A stretch of DNA of 62,000 nucleotides from Apostichopus japonicus (Eukaryota; Echinodermata; Holothuroidea; Aspidochirotida; Stichopodidae), in contig NC_092572.1 of NCBI RefSeq assembly GCF_037975245.1, forward strand, positions 25,962,489 through 26,024,488, written 5' to 3'. Shown here in pieces: positions 37,494 to 52,000 of the stretch (position 1 is its first letter; each line of letters opens with the position of its first letter). The notes below the pieces were generated by a model. The model had not been told where the DNA came from. It saw only the letters and a program-made list of their open reading frames with translations, and ran no database searches. The position numbers and the translations under genes were made by a program.

Positions 37494-37571
37494 CTGCCGG
37501 GTCTATTGTGGTAAACTCATTAATATCTGTAGGATAGTTCGCATAAGTTGGTACATTAGATGAATCGGACA
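37494..37571 (-). other. Orphan phase 1-1 mini exon between genes C and D
   Basis: 78 nt, same splice sites and frame as the copy at 29225-29302, but with DSSNVPTYANYPTDINEF (Thr to Ser change). It lies between the gene C stop and the gene D signal peptide. Confidence 0.65.
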
Positions 37572-38020
37572 CTGAAAAGATAAAATCTTTTTAAAAAACT
37601 ATCAACACAGAATAAAGGAAGTTACTGACAAAGAGGAAAAACACATTTATAACAAGAATATATACTCAAACGTTTCTTATTCAGTGGTCAAAAATAATGA
37701 GACAAGGAAATCATTTTGCAAAAAAAAAAAAAGGTTAACTGTAAACATGATTTTTTGTTATATTCTTTGGCCAAGAAACATTATTTAAAATTCCCGAAAA
37801 ATACAAAAGATCGAAAAACGTCATCAGTTTTTCCTTTCGTGGAAGATTTAGTCATGTGAATATATCTCCTAACCCTAATGGAAGTCTAAGACCACACCTA
37901 TGATCTTTTCAAACTTGTTGCTAGGTTTTCATCTTGTCACAATAGTAACCTGTTTTAAAGGCATTGCACCGATTGGGAATATTAACTAAAGACTTGCTAT
38001 CGACCCATCATATTTCAAGG

Positions 38021-41000
38021 TCAAACAATAAAGAGTTGAAAGATAGCAACAACAATAACAATGAAGATACCAGAGTCCGGGATGATCCTAACGTTTGCGA
38101 GAAAACCACTTGTTGAATAATGATAGTCCGATCTGAATATCATCTTCAAACTGGTTCCCGTGGTTCTTATTTGTCTTGGTATCGAATATCCACATAATGT
38201 ATCCACTAACTGGTCGCCATCGTAGACCTAAAATATACATAATGTGAATAATGAAATAATCAATACAAACTATTAAAATACCAAATAATTATTCTGACAA
38301 GTCAATTTGTCATTGTTCCGTCATAGAAACAGGAATAATGTTACTACGTGACAGTGATAAATACAATATTTCAATGGTGTTGTGTACGTGTTGATGGTGG
38401 GGTGGGTGGGTGAGTTACCCTTTAATCATGCCCGTCCATTGATCTGTTGGCCTCACAAGCGTGACAATTAAGGGAGTAATACCAGAGAACAGCCGTTTTC
38501 TATGTAGTGCCATGCCGAGAGTATTCAATCGTGAAAATGCTCAGCAAATTCTAGGGAGGACCCCGAGCACCTCCACAGGAACCGCAGTAATACAACACCA
38601 CACTATTTTAGTTAAATCATGGATCCGTCCCTGCTCTCATTTACTTATTCCGTAGTACAATGTCCTTATATCTCGAGGGCTTTCTTTTGAATTAAACAAA
38701 GCATGTATGAACTTAAATTCCAAATAATACCAATCAGGAAAACATTCTATTATGTTATATTATGGAAGTATTATTTAGTTTCTCCTTCTATTTTGGGCCT
38801 TTTGTGTGTTTGTGTGCAATTGCTCTGACCGAGGACTTAATCTATGGATACTTTGTACAAAACTGTTCTGCACTATAAAGAAATTACCTTTAAGGAATCA
38901 TATCTACAAGAACGATCATAATACACTGCTAAGTGTAAGAAATCCACTGTGATCACGTGACCCACAGGTGCCTCCACGCGATAGAGACATAAGACGTTGT
39001 TCCCGTAGTTATCGGGGTAATTAGGAGAACTGATTTGTTCATCAGAATTGACGTAAATGTAGCAATCTGTGGAAAAATCATCAATTATATATATATATAT
39101 GTATATATATATGTATATATATATTAATACATATTAATATATATATATATATTAATATGTATGTATATAGGTTAATAGAGCTATCTGTCTCTCTGTCTCC
39201 TTGTCTCTCTGTGTCTCTGTCTCTCTGTCTATATATATATATATATATATATACTTTATTTATTATACTCATTACTATTTTCCTTTAATATATATGTATA
39301 TAATATATATATATATTATATTTTTTTCTATTTTTTCTATCAATCCATCCGTCCGTCCGTCTAACCAACCATCCATCCGTCCATCCATCCATTCATCTAT
39401 ATATCTTAACGAAGCAATGTACTTTCACGTATATATCTGTTTATTAATTCAGTCAAGTACTCGAACTTACGGTAGTTCTTAATGGACAGACGTTTGACTA
39501 GTAGTTGAAGTCATATTTAACTTGTCATAACAGTGCATCTTGAAAAATAAGTCGGGATTCTTTTCGTCGAGTTAAAGAGCCACGGCAACTTGACGAAAAT
39601 TATCAAGTTTCCGATTTGCTGAGCTCGTCAAGATGTCAACGTTAGCGTTACTTAACAACTCGATGCATACCGTAGCCTATACTTTCTGACGTGTTTTACC
39701 AAGACGGTGAGTCTACAACTCGTCTCTCCCTTCAAGAACACCGTACAAACCTTGTCCACTTACCACGTAATAACAATTTTTAAATAACAATGAATAGCCA
39801 AGCCCATATATTACCTACCTGGTACCGTCAATGGAGTTGTAGCATAATTTCCATATTCATAATCTTTCCCTGTTCAAATGAGAAATAAAACGAGAATGTT
39901 TAAACTTGCGAAAGCTACTTTTCCAGACGAATGAAACACCTGCGATAAGTAAAATCTCTGATTGTTTGTGAATTTATTACATAGATAAGAAAACATAATA
40001 AATGTACACAAAAACATTACTAACCGAAGCCAAACTCAAGTTTAAATGGCAAGTTGGTAGAAAGTGCTGCATTATCTTTCATATATTGTTTGGCTCTTGA
40101 CTTGATATATTGACTTGATATTGCACTCAGAAAATTTGTCTAAATAAGGTTTTTTTTTTCATTGAATTAAAAATCAAAATTTGTGTTCGTCTCCTTCTTT
40201 TGCGTACCGTGTCTTACATATGATTTACGTATTTTGACGTTTATCATTTTTAACTATTTACGGAGCGGATCGACGAATTAAAAGTACAAAGGAGTGTGGA
40301 CCTGCTGTCGTTGGAGTCAACTCTGTGGCCCTAAACACCCTGTGTATCATCATTACTATACACCCGGTATATCATCATCCATATACACACGGTATATCAT
40401 CATCACGATACACCGGTGTATCATCAGCACTATACACCCGGTATATCATCATCATTCATCACAAATATATCCAGACTTACAAACACCCTGGAATATATTT
40501 AGGACATCTGCGTTACCCTCTTACCCTTTTAAATGTAAATGTTTACTTACCATTAGCTTGAGTTGTGAAAACATAATCTGAAACGGTTTCGTCTGTGGAA
40601 AACAAAATGATAAAAAGGAAAAAGTTACTATAAACGATGATATTAACTACTTTATTGTTGAACAGTTGACGTGGCTGAAAATGCAACATCTTGAAATTGT
40701 CATAAAAGTATTATTTACTTACTTTTTTATCTGTTTATTTAATGAATAAAACTAAATAACAGTTTGCAGATAATTCTCATATTCTGTTTCATAACAATTG
40801 GAAATGAACATTAAATTGAAATGAAAGAAAGTATTTATTGGCACCTGACGTCACCAAACTATTATTTTGCATGCATTTGAAAATGTTTTACTCAATTTCG
40901 GCAGAATTTTGCCAAATTGAGCTTAAAATATGATTTGTTGTCCTATTTATTTGAAGTGTTGGATTAGATTCCATGGATTATTTTGTCACATCTTGCAGTC

Positions 41001-44000
41001 TCCACCACAACAACCTACCTTCTCCTACGTCTCAGAACAGCCACTCCCCCTTTTCCACCTCCTACGGTTGCATGCATGTATCTAATGAAACCTGAACGAA
41101 AGTAAGAGGTTTGTAAGAACAATACAATTAAAAACTAACCGGTAGGAGCCAAAATCGATTTGTCAAGAAATATCACATCTGCTTTGAACCCCGTTCCGCG
41201 TACGCTTGTATCCGATTTAAATACTAGCAACATCTCGTTGCCAGAATTACGTACGACAAACGACTCTCGTTGACCGCATAGAGTTTGTTGTAGATTGTCA
41301 ACAGAAGGAGAAAGACCAGCATAAACCTAAACGAAAGAATATTACAGGAAAGTGTGCATTTTTTGATTGATCGAGTTCATACTTTACATGCGATTGTAGC
41401 TTACCTTGATTGTATTCCCATTGCGGTGCCAAAAAGAAACATAAATAGTTTGTTTAGTTTGCCTGATGATCGCCCTGTAAAATGTGAGTGAAACTAGGAG
41501 TAATAATGTGAATTATACATTTGGAAGGTTATAGTAAACTTGTGTTTTGTTGATCATGCGACGATGTCCATTTCATCGCCAAGCGCCTCGAGTAATCACG
41601 AGTCCCCTCCGCAATTAAGGGAATACATGGTGTATACACATGATCACTGTTATAGGTAAATGAGAAATACTATTGTGAATTGTGAATGTAAAGATGACCA
41701 GGTAATATACACATTACTTAACCAGAAGAATGAGAAGTAATCAAGCTAATATTTCTTTCATAAAAGTCTCCTATATAAGACACAGCGTGGGCTTCGACGA
41801 CCAAAGAACTGGATCCAACTCCCAACCGCACTACCTTTATACATCGATACTCTAACCGTAAGATCATGACTGTGTTAGAGCAGTTGACCGGTGCATAATG
41901 TCGGTTAGCCATCTATCGTGAATTGTGTATCTTAACATATACTGATACTATACACATGATCTTTACCTAGAGGTTGAGAAGTGATCATACTATTTATTGT
42001 TCACCACAATGTGTTGGTCACTAGGGTCAGATATGAAGTATACATCTTAATCCATGAATTATTGTAAGGGAGTGTTAGTAACATGTTTTCGGCTTTTTTT
42101 ACTCTATATTTATCAAACATATTCAATAAGACATCATTGTGTAACATTTAATGTAGCTAACGTATACATTTAGTTAGTTCGTGTGCTCGATTCGGATGCT
42201 AACATGGTTGCGTGTACTCCTCGTAATACTGCTGTTTTGACTGTACTTGCGTATTCTGGCCATCTTAAAGCAGTAGGTAGTAGAAAAAATGAGAGAAAAT
42301 ATAATAAAATAACAATTATTGCTCACTACAATATTTAGTCAGTTGAATCTCATGTACTTTAAGTACTCAGTGTCGATATTGAAAGGAATATTTCGGGTTT
42401 CAGAATTTTACTACAAGGATACGATAGGGTTGTATGTACTCGTACATATATTTTGTACTAGGATACGATAGGGTTGTCTGTACTCGTATTTGTACTTTGT
42501 ACTAGGATACGATGAGTTGTCTGTACTCGTACATATAATTTCTACTAGGATACGATGGGGTTGTCTGTACTCGTACTTATACTTTGTACTAGGATACGAT
42601 AGGATTGTCTGTACTCGTACATATATTTTGTACTAGGTTACGATAGGGTTGTCTATACTCGTCTTTATACTTTGTACTAGGATACGATAGGATTGTCTGT
42701 ACTCGTACATATACTTTCTACTAGGATACGATAGGTTGTATGTACTCGTACTTGTACTCTTTACTAGGATACGATAGGGTTGTCTGTACTCGTACTTATA
42801 CTTTGTTCTAGGATACGATAGGGTTGTCTGTACTCGTACATATACTTTGTACTAGGATACGATGAGCTGCCTGCACTCCTACTTATACTTTGTACTAGGA
42901 TACGATAGGATTGTCTGTACTCGTACTTATACTTTCTACTAAGATACGATACGGTTGACTGTACTCGTACTTATGCTTTGTACTAGGATACGATAAGGTT
43001 GCCTGTACTCGTACTTATACTTTGTACTAGGACACGATAGGGTTGTCTGTACTCGTACTTATACTTTCTACTAGGATACGATAGGATTGTCTGTACTCTT
43101 ACTTATACTTTGTACTAGTATACGATAGGGTTGTCTGTACTCGTACTCATACTTTGTACTAGTATACGATAGGGTTGTTTGTACTCGTACTTATACTTTG
43201 TTTTAGGATACGATAGGTTTGTCTGTACTCGTACATATATTTTGTACTAGGTTACCATAGGGTTGTCTATACTCGTCTTAATACTTTGTACTAGGATACG
43301 ATAGGGTTGTCTGTACTCGTACTTATACTTTGTACTAGGATACGATACGATTGTCTGTACTCGTACTGATGAAAGATAGATACTAGTGCAAGTTGGGGTA
43401 CTCCTAGCCTTTACTCGTACCCGTATACACATACCAAGAGGAATTTTCAGATATATTCGTACTTATGCTGCTGTACGCCTTCTAAAAGTATGCGCAAAGT
43501 TTAGCGAAACATATAAATTATCGCAATAGTAGCAATGGTTAATAATTTATGGCCTAGTTAGTTATTGAAAATGCAATTTAAATCATTGATGGCGTTAGGA
43601 ATTTTATTTCGTATATATTTACCTTAAGAGAGTCAAATGAGCAGTCAGAATGACTTTCCAGAGAAAACGTATGAAAAGTGAGTCGAATCATTTTGTTCGA
43701 TGGCGCCCGGATAGTGTAGGTACAATAGCTAAGGTTCGGGTAGTAATCTGGGTAGTTTGGTGACGTCATTGTAGCGCCAGTTTGATTAAACAGTTGACTG
43801 CACCCTGTGAAGATATTTATTTTCTTATCAGAATGCAAGTAGTTTTGCTTCCAAACGTCGTCGTTTTCTTAAATTATATACACACACTTAGTTACTTTAA
43901 TATTCTCAACGACTTACTTTCGGCACGACTAAAGAAGAGACCAAAACCGAACAACAGAAAAATGAAGAGACCAAAAATCCATCTTAAGAAAACCTTCTCT

Positions 44001-44017
44001 CGTTTCGTTCCTTTCAT
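38021..44017 (-). CDS. CUB gene C: shifted signal-peptide frame, type II CUB1, CUB2, GPI-like tail
   Basis: Exons 44017-43918, 43804-43623, 41326-41140, 40592-40551, 39869-39819, 39066-38888, 38227-38021; 948 nt, 315 residues. Relative to its paralogues, exon 1 has one extra base near the usual ATG (43982). From that ATG the frame hits TAG after 17 codons. An ATG 35 nt upstream (44017) is in frame and gives [20 protein letters not shown] then [13 protein letters not shown], still a plausible signal anchor or signal peptide. The exon 1 donor is AAA|GTAAGT. Intron 1 is only 113 bp. CUB1a is the B/C type (CSQLFNQTGATM, CSFDSLK); CUB1b has SDTSVRGTGF. CUB2 has [18 protein letters not shown]. The 70-nt putative exon is at 41474-41405. 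Confidence 0.75.
39085..39330. repeat. Compound AT and GTCTCT microsatellite, gene C
   Basis: TA runs around a (TCTGTCTC)n pyrimidine tract at 39183-39232, in the linker 2-CUB2 intron, followed by a short CCGT/CCAT stretch at 39345-39393. Same layout in gene B. Confidence 0.9.
40340..40465. repeat. 25-bp intronic minisatellite, gene C (short allele)
   Basis: About five units of the ATATCATCATC type between the two linker exons. Confidence 0.85.
42415..43370. repeat. 44-bp intronic minisatellite, gene C
   Basis: About 22 units in the CUB1a-CUB1b intron. Unit-by-unit order is almost the same as in gene B, showing recent common origin of B and C in this segment. Confidence 0.9.
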
Positions 44018-44353
44018 GAAGAATAATGCAGCAGCTACATCGAATAAATTTTAGCTATACAGGCCGATCGTGTATCAATGAACTAATTTTAATACAAATT
44101 TCCATCAGTTTGTATGCACTTTGGCTTAGGCATGATTGATATTTAGTAGACAAGAACAATAACAGGATGCTGACTGCATGAAAACTTTTAGGTGCCTTGA
44201 AGAACATTATGATCTCTCCGTCTATATGTTGACAACGTTGTAAACGTCTATGTGATCATAAATGAAGATGGGTGTTAAAACGAAATGTAAAAAGTCTAAA
44301 ACGTTCGATTATATACTTGTTAACTATATTAATTGATTGGTCAAAGCCCTTAC

Positions 44354-44431
44354 CTGCCGGGTCTATTGTGGTAAACTCATTAATATCTGTAGGATAGTTC
44401 GCATAAGTTGGTACATTAGTTGAATCGGACA
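44354..44431 (-). other. Orphan phase 1-1 mini exon between genes B and C
   Basis: 78 nt with intact acceptor, donor and frame (DSTNVPTYANYPTDINEF). It lies between the gene B stop (44873) and the gene C start (44017). Confidence 0.65.
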
Positions 44432-44872
44432 CTGAAAAGATAAAATCTTTTTATAAAACTATCAACACAGAAGAAAGGAAGTTACTGACAAAAAGGAAAA
44501 ACACCTTTATAAAAAGAGTAAATACTCAAACGTTTCTTATTCAGTGGTAAACAATAATGAGACAAGGAAATCATTTTGCAAAAAAAACTGTTAACTGTAA
44601 ACATGATTTTTTGTTATATTCTTTGGCCAAGAAACATATTTAAATTCCCGAAAAATACAAAAGATCGAAAAACGTCAACAGTTTTTCCTTTGGTGCAAGA
44701 TTTAGTTCTGTGAATATATATCCTAACCCTCTGGGAAGTATATGACCACACCTATGATCTTTCAAACTTGTTGCTTGGTTCACAGCTTGTCACCATGGTA
44801 ACATGTTTAAAGGCACTTGCACCGATTGGGAATATTAACTTAAGACTTGCTACCGACCTTCAAATACCAAGG

Positions 44873-45935
44873 TCAAACAATAAAGAGTTGAAAAATAGCA
44901 ATAACAATAACAATGAAGATACCAGAGTCCGGGATGATCCTAACGTTTGCGAGAAAACCACTTCTTGAATAATAACTGTTCGATCTGAATATCATCTTCA
45001 AACTGGTTCCCGTGCTTCTTATTTGTCTTGGTATCGAATATCCACATAATGTATCCACTAACTGGTCGCCATCGTAGACCTAAAATATACATAATGTGAA
45101 TAATGAAATAATCAATACAAACTATTAAAATACCAAATAATTATTCTGACAAGTCAATTTGTCATTGTTCCGTCATAGAAACAGGAATAATGTTACTACG
45201 TGACAGTGATAAATACAATATTTCAATGGTGTTGTGTACGTGTTGATGGTGGGGTGGGTGGGTGAGTTACCCTTTAATCATGCCCGTCCATTGATCTGTT
45301 GGCCTCACAAGCGTCACAAGTAAGGGAGTAATACCAGAGAACAGCCGTTTTCTATGTAGTGCCATGCCGAGAGTATTCAATCGTGAAAATGCTCAGCAAA
45401 TTCTAGGGAGGACCCCGAGCACCTCCACAGGAACCGCAGTAATACAACACCACACCATTTTAGTTAAATCATGGATCCGTCCCTGCTCTCATTTACTTAT
45501 TCCGTAGTACAAAGTCTTCATATCTCGAGCGCTTTCTTTTGAATTAAACAAAGCATGTATGAACTTAAATTCCAAATAATACCAATCAGGAAAACATTCT
45601 ATTATTTTATATTATGGAAGTATTATTTAGTTTCTTCTTCTATTTTGGGCCTTTTGTGTGTTTGTGTGCAATTTGCTCTGACCGAGGACTTGATCTATGG
45701 AAACTTTGTACAACACTGTTCTGCACTATAAAGAAATTACCTTTAAGGAATCATATCTACAAGAACGATCATAATACACTGCTAAGTGTAAGAAATCCAC
45801 TGTGATCACGTGACCCACAGGTGCCTCCACGCGATAGAGACATAAGACGTTGTTCCCGTAGTTATCGGGGTAATTAGGAGAACTGATTTGTTCATCAGAA
45901 TTGACGTAAATGTAGCAATCTGTGGAAAAATCATC

Positions 45936-46005
<70 letters not shown>

Positions 46006-49000
46006 TTATATATATATTAATACATATTAATATATATATATATATATTAATATGTATGTATATAGGTTAATAGAGCTATCTGTCTCTCTGTCTCCTTGTC
46101 TCTGTCTCTCTGTCTATATATATATATATATATATACTTTATTTATTATACTCATTACTATTTTCATTTATATATATGTATATAATATATATATATTATA
46201 TTTTTTCTATTTTTTCTATCAATCCATCCGTCCGTCCGTCTAACCAACCATCCATCCATCCATTCATCTATATATCTTAACGAAGCAATGTACTTTCACG
46301 TATATATCTGTTTATTAATTCAGTCAAGTACTCGAACTTACGGTAGTTCTTAATGGACAGACGTTTGACTAGTAGTTGAAGTCATATTTAACTTGTCATA
46401 ACATGACATCTTGAAAAATAAGTCGGGATTCTTTTCGTCGAGTTAAAGAGCCACGGCAACTTGACGAAAATTATCAAGTTTCCGATTTGCTGAGCTCGTC
46501 AAAATGTCAACGTTAGCGTTACTTAACAACTCGATGCATACCGTAGCCTATACTTTCTGACGTGTTTTACCAAGACGATGAGTCTACAACTCGTGTGTCC
46601 CTTCAAGAACACCGTACGAACATTGTCCACATACCACGTAATAACAATATTTAAATACAAATGACTAGCCTAGCCAATATATAACCTACCTGGTACCGTC
46701 AATGGAGTTGTAGCATAATTTCCATATTCATAATCTATCCCTGTTCAAATGAGAAATAAAACGAGACTGTGTTAACTTGCGAAAATCTACTTTTCCAGAC
46801 GAATGAAACACCTGCGATAAGTAAAATCTCTGGTTGTTTGTGAATTTATGACATAGATAAGTAAACATAATAAATGTACACAAAAACATTACTAACCGAA
46901 GCCAAACTCAATTTGAAATGTCAAGTTGGTAATAAGTGCTGCATTATCTTTCATATATTGTTTGGCTCTTGACTTGATATATTGACTTGATATTGCACTC
47001 AGAAAATTGGTCTAACTAAGGTTGTTTTTTTTCATTCAATTAAAAACAATTTTTTTGTTCGTTTCTACTTTTGCGTACTGTGTCTTACATATGATTTACG
47101 TATTTTGACGTTTATCATTTTTAACTATTTACGGAGCGAATTCACGAAGTAAAAGTACGAAGGAGTGTGGACCTGCTGTCGTTGGAGTCAACTCTGTGGC
47201 CCTAAACACCCTGTGTATCATCATCCCTATACACACGGTATATCATCATCCCTACACACACGGTATATCATCATCACGATACACCGTTGTATCATCATCA
47301 CCATACACCCGGTATATCATCATCACTATACACCGGTGTATCATCATCACTATACACCCGGTTTATCATCAGCACTATACACCTGGTATATCATCATCAT
47401 TCATCACAAATATATCCAGACTTACAAACACCCTGGAATATATCTGTGACATCTGCGTTACCCTCTTACCCTTTTAAAAGGTAAATGTCCACTCACCATT
47501 AGCTTGAGTTGTGAAAACATAATCTGAAACGGTTTCGTCTGTGGAAATCAAAATAATAAAAAGGAAAAAGTTACTATAAACGTTGAAATTAACTACTTTA
47601 TTGTTGAACAGTTGACGTCGCTGAAAATTCAACATCTTGAAATTATCATAAAATTATTATTTACTTACTATTTTCTGTTTATTTAATGAATATAACTCTA
47701 TTACAGTTTGGAGATAATGCTCATATTCTGTTTCATAACAATTGGAAATGAACATTAAATTAAAATGGAAGAAAGTATTTATTGGCACCTGACGTCACCA
47801 AACTATTTATTTTTGCTTCCATTTGAAAATGTTTTACTCAATTTCGGCAGAATTGTGCCAAATTGAGCTTAAAATATGATTTGTTGTCCTGTAGCGGGCT
47901 CAAAAAGCAGGCACCCCTACAAAATTCTGTTTTGAACAAAGGGACTTCCCCTCATCAAAACATTTTAGTTTCTAGACAGTTCTTCCTTTAGAAGCACCCC
48001 CATGTATATAATCAGAGATTCCGTCCGTCTGGAATGAAGACTGTCTGGATATAGGTTAGGGCCTTGTGTGTGAGGACCACACATGAAACTTACAAGCAAG
48101 TGCCCTACAAAGAGATTAACTGGTTGTCCTTCTTTATTTCATTATCCTATCAGGTATGTTGAGTTTCTTCTTGATTTTCATGAGATACTTTAAGTAAAGT
48201 ACTAGAGAGGCTGAAGGTTGTACTTAAAACTCATAATCACATTGTTGTTAGTTAAAATTAAGATGTAAAGTTACGGAGTGGCTCAGCCCATCGTAGAATT
48301 ATTTCAGTAGGCCTATGCTGTGTGTACTGTAGTGTTGCTATGTATTGAAAACAACTGCATATAACAGGTTAGGCCGTGTGATCACATGTATCATGCTTGT
48401 TGAGCAGAAGTGTAGTACTGGGCAGGACCATTCCATATTTTACTAGAGGGTCATCACATATATCCTGGGGTTAGTGGCCAGTTGAGAGCTACTAGGGAAG
48501 ATTAGAGTATAGCAGGTAGCTATGACCTTGAGAGTTTAATAGGTTGAACCTTGTTGCTGGTGATAAATGTATAGGAAGGAATTTAGGGTTGTATGTTTAG
48601 CCCAGCATAGCTATTGTTTTACATTAAAGTATTGGAAAGACATTTTCAGGGTATTATTCCAGTTAGTTGATTGCATGGTAACTGACACAAGTTAAAGGAG
48701 CATACTGTCATTTTATTAAGTTAAAGGAGCATACTGACATTTTATTATCAGTAGTATTATTCCAGTTATTTAGTCATGCTCATGTACTATGGAAGATTAA
48801 GGGTAATGATTTATATGTTGCCTTGAAATGACTTTACGGTAACTAGACCATCGTCATGCGGTGAATTGATTCAACTAAGCTTAATGTTCTAAGCAGTTAA
48901 AGGTGATGAAGGGTCACTGGAATTAGCTTGGGGAAGTTCATCCTCATGGTGAAGTGTCATCAAGGACATTGTTTTATATTCTTTGCTCTTCTCGTTCTGT

Positions 49001-52000
49001 ATTGAATTAACTATATGTTCATTACCTATCTTTTGTAAATGTATTTAAGCTTTAAAAGTGTTACGCTATGCACTTTAGGAGTAATGTTAAATCCTATATG
49101 GTAACCGGCATCAGGCAACAAATAGATTTAACTGTTTTATGCAACTCCAGTCGAACTGTCATGCCATGTATTGTTTATATTATACAGCCGTTGTTATCGT
49201 ATTCAGAAAGATGCTAGTAATGGTCATGTCTTAACAGTAGTAAATATGCAGAGGTAATGCCTGCGTGCTGTTGTATTATGATCTGGTTTCAGGAGAATCC
49301 CAAAATTACCATTTAGTTTAGAGTGAAGCTAGAAATAGGATTGTTAGGTTAAGCATTATTTACCCATACTTAAGTTCTTAAATTACAAAGTAAGATATAA
49401 GTGGACCTTTTGTATACAGACGGGTAATACACACATGAAACTTACAAGCAAGTGCCCTACAAAGAGATTTACTGGCTGTCCTTCTTTATTTCATTATCCT
49501 ATCAGGTTTTGAAGCGACGTGGAGGCAACAGTCCTATTCATTTGAAGTGTTGGATTAGATTCAATGGATTATTTGTCACATCTTGCAGTCTCCAGCACAA
49601 CACCCTACCTTCTCCTACGTCTCAGAACAGCCCCCCCCCCCCCCCCACGATTGCATGCATGTATCTAATGAAATCGGAACGAAAGTAAGAGGTTTGTAAG
49701 AACAAGATAATTAAAAACTAACCGGTAGGAGCCAAAATCGATTTGTCAAGAAATATCACATCTGCTCTGAACCCCGTTCGGCCTATGCTTGCATCCGATT
49801 TAAATACTAGCAACATCTCGTTGCCAGAATTACGTACGACAAACGACTCTCGATGACCGCATAGAGTTTGTTGTAGATTGTCAACAGAAGGAGAAAGACC
49901 AGCATAAACCTAAACGAAAGTATATGACAAGAAAGTGTGCATTTTTTGATTGACCGAATTCATACTTTTCATGCGACTGTAGCTTACCTTGATGGTATTC
50001 CCATTGCGGTGCCAAAACGAAACATAAATAGTTTGTTTAGTTTGCCTGATGATCGCCCTGTAAAATGTGCGTGAAACTAGGAGTAACAAATTAATTTGAT
50101 GTGAATTATACATTTGAAAGGTTCTAGTAAACTTTTTTTTTTATCATTGGACGGTGTCCTTGTCATCGCCAAGCGCCTCAAGTTATCACGAGTCCCTTCG
50201 CAATTAAGAGAATACATGGTGTATACACATGATCACTGCTAAAAGTAAATGAAAAATATTATTGTGAATTGTGTATGTAAACATGACCAGGTAATATACA
50301 CATTACCTAACCAAAAGGATGAGAAGTAATCAAGCTAATATTTTGTTACATAAAAGTCTCCTATATAAGACACAGCGTGGGCTTCGACAACCAAAGAACT
50401 GGATCCAACTCTCAACCCCACTACCTTTATACATCGATACTCTAACCGTAAGATCATGGCTGTGTTAGAGCAGTTGACCGGTGCATAATGTCGGTTAGCC
50501 ATCTATCGTGAATTCTGTATCTTAACATATACTGATACTATACACATGATCTTTACCTAAAGGTTGAGAAGTGATCATACTATTTATTGTTCACCACAAT
50601 GTGTAGGTCACTAGGGTCAGATATGAAGTATACATCTTAATCCATTAATTATTGTAAGGGAGTGTTAGTAACATGTTTTCGGCTTTTTTTACTCTATATT
50701 TATCAAACATATTCAATAAGACGTCATTGTGTAACATTTAATGTAGCTAACGTATACATTTAGTTAGTTCGTGTGCTCGATTCGGATGCTAACATGGTTG
50801 CGTGTACTCCTCGTTATACTGCTGTTTTGACTGTACTTGCGTATTCTAGCCATCTTAAAGCAGTAGGTAGTAGAAAAAATTAGAGAAAATATAATAAAAT
50901 AACAATTATTGTTCACTACAATATTTAGTCAGTTGAATCTCATGTACTTTAAGTACTCAGTGTCGATATTGAAAGGAATATTTCGGGTTTCAGAATTTTA
51001 CTACAAGGATACGATAGGGTTGTATGTACTCGTACATATATTTTGTACTAGGATACGATAGGGTTGTCTGTACTCGTATTTGTACTTTGTACTAGGATAC
51101 GATGAGTTGTCTGTACTCGTACATATAATTTCTACTAGGATACGATGGGGTTGTCTGTACTCGTACTTATACTTTGTACTAGGATACGATAGGATTGTCT
51201 GTACTCGTACGTATAGTTTGTACTAGGATACGATAGGGTTGTCTGTTCTCGTACATATATTTTGTACTAGGTTACGATAGGGTTGTCTATACTCGTCTTT
51301 ATACTTTGTACTAGGATACGATAGGATTGTCTGTACTCGTACATATACTTTCTACTAGGATACGATAGGTTGTCTGTACTCGTACTTGTACTCTTTACTA
51401 GGATACGATAGGGTTGTCTGTACTCGTACTTATACTTTGTTCTAGGATACGATAGGGTTGTCTGTACTCGTACATATACTTTGTACTAGGATACGATGAG
51501 CTGCCTGCACTCCTACTTATACTTTGTACTAGGATACGATAGGATTGTCTGTACTCGTACTTATACTTTCTACTAAGATACGATACGGTTGACTGTACTC
51601 GTACTTATGCTTTGTACTAGGATACGATAAGGTTGCCTGTACTCGTACTTATACTTTGTACTAGGACACGATAGGGTTGTCTGTACTCGTACTTATACTT
51701 TCTACTAGGATACGATAGGATTGTCTGTACTCTTACTTATACTTTGTACTAGTATACGATAGGGTTGTCTGTACTCGTACTTATACTGTGTACTAGGACA
51801 CGATAGTGTTGTCTGTACTCGTACTTATACTTTCTACTAGGATACGATAGGATTGTTTGTACTCGTACTCATACTTTGTACTAGTATACGATAGGGTTGT
51901 TTGTACTCGTACTTATACTTTGTTTTAGGATACGATAGGTTTGTCTGTACTCGTACATATATTTTGTACTAGGTTACCATAGGGTTGTCTATACTCGTCT

